Shown one piece after another: positions 33,865 to 43,156 of a stretch of DNA of 64,000 nucleotides (position 1 is its first letter; each line of letters opens with the position of its first letter). The position numbers and the translations under genes were made by a program. The notes under the pieces are model-generated. The model was not told the DNA's origin. It worked only from the letters and a program-made list of their open reading frames with translations, and did not search any database. Origin of the DNA: Leucocoprinus leucothites (Eukaryota; Basidiomycota; Agaricomycetes; Agaricales; Agaricaceae); NCBI GenBank assembly GCA_013368445.1, contig JAACJO010000021.1:558001-622000 (forward strand), written 5' to 3'.

Positions 33865-35544
33865 TCATAGTTCAAGTCCACCCAATATCTCTTTGTAAAC
33901 TACATTTGGTGTTCTACCACTTTCTTGAGCCTGTTCTGGCAATACTATAGAGATCCTGGATGCAGATGTACATCGTGAAAATCCTACATACAGCTGCCCA
34001 TGTGAAAAAACTGAAGTTGTCAAGTTGATTCCTACATTATTCACAGACTGTCCTTGAGACTTGTTAATTGTTATTGCAAATGCAAGTCGAACTGGGAATT
34101 GCTGTCGTTTCAATGGAATGGGTAGAGTCTCTGTATTAGGGCTCAGCACAATTCTTGGGATAAACACCTGCTTTCCTGCAAACTGTCTATCTCTGCTGAT
34201 AATCCGGCACCTCAGGACTTTTCTCCATATTTCCAATACTACCATTCTTGTCCCATTACACAGCCCACTTGCTGGGTCCAAATTTCTCAGCAACATCACT
34301 GGGCAACCAAGTTTAAGCCGTAGATGTGCAGGAGGAAGGCCAGCAACATTGAGTGACTGCAGGTACTCAGGTGGATACATCTGGTGCATCCCATCCTCCT
34401 GTGAGACTGAGTCTACACTGCGCAGCAAATGTGTTTCATCACCACCACTGAACTGGTACTTCTCTAGGACAGTATCATTGACTTCATCAACTTCATTGTT
34501 CCGTGGACAGAGGATGGTATGGTCCAAAAACCAATCATCATCCTTGGCTCCAGGTTGTTCAACTCCAGGATAGAGTTGGGTGATAAGATCATCAATAGTA
34601 TCCAGAAGCATGGGCCTGGGAATTTGCACCATTTCATTGTTGTCCATAGTTGTTCCAGCACCAATCTCCAGCAACCACTGAGCATGCTGGTCATCCTCTG
34701 CAGATCTTCCCAGCCACATATTAGTCCGAAGATAATATGTGGTAACATGTCACCAGATTCTTCCACTCCTCCTAATAGAAAGTCCTACCACCTCCTGTCA
34801 TGTTGCAGATGGCATCACAGGAAGTGTCTGACAGAAGTCACCTCCAAAGACCACTGTAATTCCACCAAATGGTGCTCTTTTCTTTAGGAATATATTAGCA
34901 ATATATTTTAAAAGGTTATCATATATTCTCACCTGAAGCAAGTTCTGAAGACATTTATCTACTGCATCAACAGCATACTTGTTCTGCATGGGCACTTCAT
35001 CCCAGATAATGACCTTGGTTTTCTTGATAACTTCTGCGATGTTTTTATTAGAAGTTTCTGAGATTGGGCAAACAGAAGCCTCATTGGCTGGAATAGGAAT
35101 TTTGAACATCCAGTGTGCCGTTCGTTCTCCATCCAAAAGCAAAGCAGCAATGCCAGATGATGCCACATATAAAGCAATATCACCTCTACTCCAGACTTTA
35201 GCTGCAATAGTATTGCAAACAAAAGTCTTTCCACATCCCCCAGCACTATGAATAAAAATAACCTCACTATGCTCTGGATTATCAATTGAGGCCATAACAG
35301 CTTCATAAGCTGCTCTCTGCTCATCATTGAACTGCTCTGTGTTTGCAGTCACAATTGCTTCCATAGCATCTTCATCATAGTTTTCTTCTGCCTCCAGGAC
35401 TGGATTACGTGTTATAGATCCCCATGGCATCTGAGGAAGAGGCATTGGTGGATATTTCTCTAGAGTGTCTCCTGAAAGCATAAGGTGTTTGTTGAGGAGG
35501 TAAAGACCAAAGTCCCACACATCTGCCTGTGGAATATGGTCCAT
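33865..35544 (-). pseudogene. Helitron helicase domain (Pif1/RecD-like)
   Basis: Two long open frames (35544-34798 and 34719-33865) are joined by about 80 nt that read through in the first frame except for two TGA codons. Helicase motifs in order are FNDEQRAAYEAVMA, Walker A SAGGCGKT, Walker B IIWDEVPM, GGDFCQTLPV, LCPRNNEVDEVN, LPPAHLRLKLG, and the C-terminal ITINKSQGQSVNNV with HGQLYVGFSRC. Both TGA codons stand where Arg is expected. Apart from these the domain looks complete. Confidence 0.85.
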
Positions 35545-35761
35545 TGATGGTAGAAGCCGATAATTGCATCTATTGTCATGGTAGAGCCTCTACCTCAGAT
35601 CATCACATAGTCCTTCCTTGTACTGCTCCCAAAGCTCCAGTGGATCGGTTGGCTGCCCAAACATCAGGATCACTGCAAACAACTGCCAACACAACTCTCC
35701 TGGTTGAGACTGAATAGCCTCATCCAAACAGTTTGCCCACTCTGTCATCCTCCAATAATCC

Positions 35762-36841
35762 TCAAGCTACACATGCTGCCTTGAAGGTTGGATGCTCAGT
35801 GCCCTCAAAAGTGCGCAAGTTCTCCCAACTTGTGGCCCCTGGAACTGCTGTCAAGAGCAACCAGAGGTAGAATCGCTCTCCCTGTGCAGGTGATGCAAAG
35901 TACATCCTCCCAATCACATAATTCCTGTCTCTAGGCTTCCATCTCTTTGTCTTATCCACAAATGTGTAGTGCTGTGGAAAATCCTGGTAGAGCACATGGT
36001 GGCATCCATCATTATGTTCACGGTTGTATTCAAACCAAGCAGTAAGCTGAGTCCTCTCCACATTTTGTCTTGCCAAAACCTCAGCAGGAGGCTGGTCATT
36101 ATGGAAGTTGACATAGTGCTGGTTTGGGAGGTGAACTGGAAGGCAGTAGACAGATGGGTACTCGGCATGCATTCCAAACTCAAGCAAGTGCTAGATAGCT
36201 TCTGGAGGTGAAACATATTGGGCATCCAGATACTCCTTGATTTCATCCCAAACATGGATCTCTGCAGAGACCTCAAGCGTAGTGCGATCTCTACCTTTGT
36301 AGATGTACTTGCTGATATACTTGACAGCCCATACACCAGCACTGACTTCAAGATTGAGATGACACAGGAATTTGAGCAGGAGAAGTTGATTATTGGGGAC
36401 AACCCAATGGTTGTCATAAATAAAGCCATTGCGCTCAATGGTGTGACCATTGTTGGGCTGAGCATATTGTGGGTATCCATTTTCACTCCACTCTGTCTCC
36501 TCTCTAAATGGTTTGGGATAGCCCTTGCTACACTTCCCATTCACCATGCACTTTGCCTTGAGATAGCCAGGACCACATGGGCCATGTAGCATATATTTTC
36601 CAACAGCAGCAGAAAGAAGGGGATGGGTTTCTGGATCAGGAAGCTGAGCAGAGACTAATGCATCAATCTGCTCAATACTCCGGATGCAATCAGGATGCTT
36701 GAGGAAGATGAGGATATGTGCATAGGGAAGACCATGTTTCTGGAACTCAAGGGTATGAACTCTGGCTCCAAGTTCACCCAGAATTCCTTCATCTAGCATC
36801 TTGATAAGAGCATTCTTCTTTTGCTCAAAGACCTGTGCCAC
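35762..36841 (-). pseudogene. Helitron Rep domain and linker
   Basis: The Rep frame (36841-36191) has HTLEFQKHGLPYAHILIFL, where the family's HUH nuclease motif is His-x-His; here the first His is Tyr. The catalytic tyrosine pair is kept in AVKYISKYIYKG. CGPGYLKAKCMVNGKCSKGY gives the Cys-rich block. One in-frame TAG near 36191 stands where Trp is expected, and the frame continues as HLLEFGMHAEYPSVYCLPVH, YVIGRMYFASPAQGERFYLW and LRTFEGTEHPTFKAAC. The 5' side is cut by the LTR2 insertion at 36842. Confidence 0.85.
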
Positions 36842-37140
36842 TGTCATGAGCCAAACCTCAAGAACGGCTGATGGTTCGAACTTAGTATTATTTTCATGAA
36901 CTCCTATCCGCTTTCGAATATCGGTTACTTTGGTTTGTATCGGTCTTTCGCCTTCGGACTTATTCTGACACCTTCCATTTTATTAATTCATACCGCCTTG
37001 TCGAAATTTTCTGACAACCGTTTAATAGTAAATTTTATATCTTCTAGCCTTGTAAAATTTGCGGACTCCACTTTGATTATTTCTCCATTTACTACTTTGC
37101 TTGTTTTCCTTATCCGATCCTATATTCAGCATCGTATATA

Positions 37141-38733
37141 CAGTGGCTCAAAAAACTGTCCCAATGTTTTCGCATTTTGGACATATTTGCTAATACCAGG
37201 GCAGATATATGGCCTAGCATCCTGAAAATATTCACACAGGTACCTTGACATATTGGGAGCATATATTCCCATGATCACATGACCTTGTCCATCAATGAAT
37301 TAGTAATGAATTATTAAAAATATCTACTCATTGGGACAGTTTTTTGACCCCCTGTCAGCCTCCCAGTATCTATCTTGTAACATGCCAGGGGAGCATCAGG
37401 GCAGGTGTGGGAGTAGTAAACAAGATCATGTGACCTTGGTTGACATGTTGAGATGGCTACAACTGTCTTTCTTCCTGCCACTACATCATGAAAGCTATCT
37501 CCTCTACCTAATACTCCCAAGTCACTTCTCTTCTCAAAGATGGCTATTCCTTGTGCCATATTGAACATAAAACTAGTCTAGGCAAGTCTACTGTTGGGAG
37601 GATCAATAAAGAAGTTGATGGGGACAAGGAAAACAACAAGGGAGGACGTCCTTCCAAGCTTTCTCCTCATGATAAAAAAGCAATAATTCACCAAATAATC
37701 TCTGGAAAGCTAGATAATGCTGTCCAGGCTACAAATTTCATTAACTCTACTCTGTCTGACCCTGTCACACCCCAAACTGTCAGAAATACCCTTCAGGATA
37801 ATGGATTTTGCTCTGTAACCAAGATCAAATGACCTCTACTCAAAAAGCAACATTGTGAGGAATGCCTTGACTCTGCACATGAACATAGGAATTGGACAGT
37901 GGAGGACTGGAAGAGGGTGTTGTGGACAGATGAAACAAAGATCAACAGGATTGGGTCAGATGGAAAGGTGTATACCTGGAAGGAGAGGGGGGAACCACTG
38001 TCAGATAGGACCACTCTCCCTACTGTCAAACATGGAGGAGGTGGTAACATGATGGTGTGGGGGTGTATGGGGTGGAATGGGGTAAAAAAGCTGATTGAGG
38101 TTCAAGGGAATATGGATGCAGTGAAATACTGCGAGATTTTGGACAATGGGGTGGTGGAAAGCTTTGAAAAGTTGGAGATGGAGGAGGAGGAGAGGATATT
38201 CCAGCAGGATAATGACCCAAAACACACCTCAAAACTGGGACAACAATGGTTTGTGGACAACAACATTCAAGTTCTATCATGCCCTGCACAATCCCCTGAC
38301 CTAAATCCCATTGAACACCTCTGGACCTACCTGAAGGACCAGCTGAAGGCATATGAAAGACCACCTAAGGGAGTATTTGAATTGTGGGAGAGGCTAGTAG
38401 AGGAGTGGAATAAGATTCCAGCAGAAAGGTGCCAAAGGCTGATAGAAACCATGCCCAGAAGGATTGAGGCAGTTGTCAGGGCAAGAGGAGGTCATACAAA
38501 GTATTGAGTAGGTAGATAACAGAGGGTCAAAAAACTGTCCCAATGAGTAGATATTTTCGATAATTCATTAATAATTCATTGATGGACAAGGTCATGTGAT
38601 CATGGGAATATATGCTCCCAATATGTCAAGGTACCTGTGTGAATATTTTCAGGATGCTAGGCCATATATCTGCCCTGGTATTAGCAAATATGTCCAAAAT
38701 GCGAAAACATTGGGACAGTTTTTTGAGCCACTG
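37141..38733 (+). mobile_element. Tc1/mariner element, copy 2 (nearly full length)
   Basis: A 1593-bp element bordered by TA at 37139-37140 and 38734-38735. Terminal inverted repeats are 210 bp each (37141-37350 and 38524-38733). Each TIR begins with CAGTGGCTCAAAAAACTGTC and ends with an inverted version of the same core (TGGGACAGTTTTTTGACC), so each arm is itself bounded by inverted repeats. It lies inside a solo LTR2, which lies inside a Helitron. Confidence 0.92.
37488..38507 (+). pseudogene. Tc1-type transposase, DD34E, two nonsense codons
   Basis: From ATG 37488 one frame runs to TGA at 38505-38507 with only two stops: TAA at about 37506-37508 (copy 1 has CAA there) and TGA at 37829-37831 after VTKIK, where Arg is likely. 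It has an N-terminal helix-turn-helix (SLLKDGYSLCHIEHKTSLGK, STVGRI), the GRPSKL linker, then the DDE domain: VLWTDETK (first Asp), FQQDNDPKHTSK (second Asp), PDLNPIEHLW (Glu, 34 residues on). About 338 codons is usual for Tc1 transposases. It is inactive as read, but very close to intact. Confidence 0.87.
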
Positions 38734-38995
38734 TAAGTAGCATGACTTTGTACTTGGATTTCTTAGTCTGATAATCAAATTAGCGATACACTACTTTCCT
38801 CTGCTCTCTGTTCGTCCTCAGCTCTCTTATATTGTCTGAAATCCAGGTCAAGCGTCAGTAGTCGGCACAACACATAAGTTGAGGCCACGACCCACTCCCG
38901 TGTCCGACAACCGGCTCCTGCCTTACCTCTGTCACACCTCTGTCCAACTGGTCCTTGACATCAGCTCCCTATCCATAGCGTTTGCACGCTTAACA

Positions 38996-41460
38996 GCTAC
39001 CATATCTGGACGGTCAATGGCCTTTTGTCCAGGAAGAAGATTGTCCTTGATTTCTGACTAATCAGGATCAGTTGTCATAGTGAGAAAGAGGTCAGGTTTC
39101 CCAAATTTCCTGACAATGGCCATAGAATCTTGAAACAACTGCTGCATAAATCTTGGACTCCCCACATGAGATGATGGTAGAATCTTCCACTGGCCAATAA
39201 CCCTCTGGTTTTCTCCATCCTCTCCATCAGCCTGAACAACATCCTGAAGGCCTTGATAGACCTCAGCCCTCAGCTTCTTCTGGTTGTCTCTGAGATATTT
39301 GAGCTTGCTTTGCTCACAGGAAGCCTATGCATCAACAACAATTTGTTGGAAAAGCTTTCTGCCATAAAAGAGTGGTGGTTGTGGATGGTGAAGTCCAACA
39401 TGGAATCAATGAGCCCAGTAGCACTGCTCAGAGACTTTGTTAGACCTCACACCAACTGCTTGTCTCCCTGCCTGCTCTGCCCTTTGTCTTGCTGCTGCCA
39501 TTTCTCCTGTAATATGAATTGGAATGTTTGGGTGCCATCCATCCTCCCCATAGGGAAAAAGAAGAACATAGTGAAGAGCAGCATATGAGGGATTTAGCTG
39601 GCTGATTCTCCGGAGCCCTCCTCCTTGTACCCATAAAACGATATCCCTCATGTCTATTGCTTCATCAACTCCAGCCTCTGGCACAATAACGGCGACCTTG
39701 TTAGCAGTAGGGGCATTGTATGTTCTCTGATCCTGCTGGCGATCTACATGTAGCCTAACACTAATTGTCTGCTGCTCTTCTGGTGGCTTATCCTGCAAGA
39801 TATTAGCTGCTTGTCTATATACTCTAGTATATGGATGTGTCCAGTGTAGCATGTCCTGAAGGTCTTGCATTACTACACCATTGAGTGTATTGGCATTGTT
39901 CCTCCGGCGTATATCCAGTTGCTCAGCAGGATCATGGATATATATTTGTGCATATTTGGGTGTCTTGTTTTCTGATGGTAAGAGTGCACCTGTGAGATGG
40001 TGGAGTGCACCTTGAATCTTGAAGGAGTATGGGCCAGTGCCTTAGAAGATAGACCGGTCCATCATTACACCAACTGATGTCATAGCAAAAGCAGCATTAT
40101 AGTGCCGGATATTGTCAAAGAACTCAGCCACCAAAAAGTCTGGCTTTTCACCCTGCATATATTGGCCAAGAGTATCATCAAGAGGATGAAAACGCTCAAG
40201 CCTGATTTGTCCCTGTAAACAGCAGACACCAAACTTGGGGTTGTTTCTAGTTGATGCTGTGAGTTTCTCACTGTCAAAGTGGAGTGCTTGACAATGGTGG
40301 CAAACAATGTTTATTGGGCCTAAGTCATGTCGGTTGACATTGGCCTCAATAATTGGCTGACCTGCAGGTGGAAGACGTGCAGGATTATGGAGAGGTGGTA
40401 GTGGTAGTGGTGGCAGTGGTGGTGGATCATCCTCATATTCAACCTCATTCTATTATATTTTAGCAGGATTGTTAAGCTCTATAGATATAATTATCATACC
40501 TCATTTTGTTCTTCTTGGTTTGGTTGATCTTCATCATTCCTATCCTCTAGTTCCTAAAAAAAACATCAATCACAAATCAAATTCATATAATAGCTAAACT
40601 CACCCTCCTATTCAAATTATTCAAATTCTGTTCTATATGGGCATCTAACTCTCGGTCTTGTTCTTCATCATTACCCTCAAAGTCCAAAGCATCCTGCTGC
40701 TCATTTCTCCATTCCTCTATCATTTGATTGATATTAGCCATGCGTTCAGGCTCAGCTTATTCCTCCAGTTGCTGTCGTAGTTCAAGCTCCTGTTGAGCCC
40801 TTATTGCCTGTCTCTGTAGTTCCTCTTCTCTTAATCTCTGCTCTTGCTGCTGGATTCTCTGTACTTGTTCCTATTGTTGATACTCCACTTCTGCTTATCT
40901 TTGTCTCTCCACTTGTTGTAATCTCCTCTCCTGCTCCTGCTGCCAGTGTTGAGCCTACTGCTGCTGTTGTTGAGCTCTCTCTACTTCAGCTCTCCTCTGA
41001 AGCTGCTGGTGACCTTGCTGTTCAGCCTCTTCCCATCTTCTACGCAAGTCAGCCATTACATCTTCTAAGTTCTGTACAACAGGTAGTGGTGGAGCTATAT
41101 GTCTACCCCGTGGTTGACCTCTAACTGGAGCAGCTGGTATTTCAAGGGGTCTATTAAATCCTTCAGGTATTACTACCTGTGGAATTTGGGAAAGTCACAG
41201 AATAGCAGGCAGTGGTGCATTAAGATGAGCAGGAATATGTGTCTGAGGAATCTGAAGAGCAAGAAGTGCTCCATGGTTCAGTAGTTGCTGAATAGGGGTA
41301 GGTGAGACAGGATGTAATTGTGGTGGAAGTGGTAATGGTCTATTGTTTATGCGATCTCATTGTGCTTCAGGGCTTGTCATCTGATGTTGTTCACACTCTT
41401 CTGCATGTGCAGCTTCATGTCGTTGTTCAGGAGTGGTGGGAGGTGAGGGATCCCTAGATT
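38996..41460 (-). pseudogene. Helitron N-terminal region
   Basis: The - strand reading begins in a Pro- and Gln-rich part (RDPSPPTTPEQRHEAAHAEE) with a long coiled coil (QRIQQQEQRLREEELQRQ). It continues into MANINQMIEEWRNEQQDALD. Two apparent introns of about 50 nt (near 40600-40555 and 40500-40450; donors GTGAGT and GTATGA) lead to CHHCQALHFDSEKL, KFGVCCLQGQIRL, YSFKIQGALHHLTGALLP, YAQIYIHDPAEQLDIRRRNN, YAALHYVLLFPYGEDGWHP and LLMHRL. These match the conserved N-domain of fungal Helitron Rep-helicases. Stops such as Q*DRI and F*GTGP mark decay. Confidence 0.75.
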
Positions 41461-43156
41461 ATATATAGTCATAGCTGAGAATCTATAATAATGCAGATAT
41501 ATATAACAACACACTCACATGATCAAGTCCAGTCTTTGGATGTGTATAATAAAGAATACACCAACAAAGTCTCTATTAATTTATCAGAATGACATGTGCA
41601 TACAGATTTCTCATAAATCCTCACTCTTTGACTCACAAAAGAGCCTCAGAATATCCAGAAAAGCGAAATATACAGTCTATTTATTTTTTATTTATGGTTT
41701 ACTCAGAAAGAATCTCACTTCTCAGTCAAGACAGTACCTTAGAAAACACACAAAAGCGAAATTGATATCTTAGACACTTAAATGTCAGATGTACAGGTAA
41801 AGGGAGGTGGTGGTAGAAGGAGAGGAGCATACACAGCCACATAGGCAGCCCCAACACACACCATACCCGAAAAAGTTGAGGGCATAACTTCAGGGCAGGT
41901 GCATTGATGCGTAAATAAGCGCCGATGAACGTGGGACAGTAATAACGGGAGGAGGATTGCTTAGTCAAGCTGACCTCAGCAGTTTGTCAGCATGACTAAA
42001 TCTGACTCAGCGCCATCATCGGTCTTGGGGAATATTGAGAAAGGACACTAGCCAATCCGCTCTGGTACACGCCCTCAACTTTCATTCCCAGCCATATCTC
42101 GGGTCCCCCAAATTCTAACCACGGAGGGAAAACAGAGACCATACCTCTTCAACTAAGCTATCTAGTTTCTGAAAATACGAGATCCAGTGAACTCTTCCGA
42201 ATGTTCTTGGCTCGACGGGCCTCCTGAACAGACGTAAGTCCTAGTTTCCTCTCCGACAAATAGCCTAATCAAACCCATCCAGCCTGCGTAAATTCCAAGC
42301 CCAAGAAGCACCCGCTTAAACACAACCTGAAGCTGTAGCATAAATGTAATGAAGTTTAAACTCCTACTGTAATATACCTAAACTTAGGCCGCTGTATAAC
42401 TCTACAGTGGCCAGACGAATGTCAACAAGGACTACACAGAAAAACCTCAAAACATCACGCAAAGAACGATATATTTCCAAAACCAGACATCCGGAAAGCT
42501 GTACTCGACTCCACAAACATCGATATCATTGCCAAAACCAAAAAACTTGAACTTGTAAAGAAATCTTGTGAAATACGTTAAAAACTTCAATAAACAACAC
42601 AAATTGTTCACATTTCAAAACCAAAAAATCTTCAGACCGAACGCACACACTTGACTCGAAAGACAAAAACGAGCGAAAAGTCCGCAGTGCGGACAAACAC
42701 AAGCGATAAAGGACGGACGTCAAGAAGGGCACAAAACGAAAGCTACTACTAATCAAATCTAAGTACTCAAAACTGCGAAACCACCAACTGGAGCATAAGC
42801 GCATACACTTGCAAGATATAAACCTGCAAAACAGGGAAACGCGCAAACGGCATCATAGCAGCTGCAGGAGCAACGATCGCGTATCCTGCCTCATGTCGCC
42901 TGGTGAGCGCCATGGTACTACCAGTAGCAACAGCAGCGGTAGTCGATGCAGGAGTATCGGAGGAAGAAGTGGGTGTCGAAGACGTATCAACAGTCGAAGA
43001 AAGGTCCATGAATGAATCTGATCCAGAATTATTATCGTTGTTGTTGTTGTTGCCGGTCGAAAAAGAAGGGACGAGTATGAACGAGGAAGAAGCGACGCCG
43101 CCATCATCATCACCACCGTCTATTGCCTGCGTCGTCTCCCCAGTACCTTCACCGAG
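41461..43156. other. Stretch without recognised gene between Helitron and BCS1-like gene
   Basis: It should include the Helitron 5' end (not located) and the 3' flank of the AAA ATPase gene. A - strand open frame at 43009-42770 is Ser/Thr/Ala-rich and could be a small coding exon. It lacks homologous motifs and is not called. Confidence 0.4.

Larger units (their letters stand above)
36842..38995 (-). repeat. Solo LTR2 in the Helitron, split by a Tc1 element
   Basis: The two parts, 36842-37140 and 38734-38995, together match the LTR2 copies at 4993-5530 and 9490-10029 in reverse orientation, running from TGTCATGAG to GCTTAACA. Flanks are GCCAC (36837-36841) and GCTAC (38996-39000), a 5-bp target duplication with one mismatch. 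The insertion breaks the Helitron Rep gene. Confidence 0.87.
33775..41460 (-). mobile_element. Helitron, autonomous type, decayed and split
   Basis: A - strand element coding a Rep-helicase of Helitron type. In order it has an N-terminal Gln/Glu-rich region with two small introns (41460-40440), a Cys/His region and N-domain (40340-38996), the Rep domain (36841-36191), a linker (36187-35600) and a Pif1-type helicase (35544-33865). A 3' hairpin lies at 33819-33803. The 5' end was not located; it should lie somewhere in 41460-42000. A solo LTR2 with a Tc1 element inside (36842-38995) splits the Rep region. Many stops fit CGA-to-TGA or CAG-to-TAG change. Confidence 0.85.
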
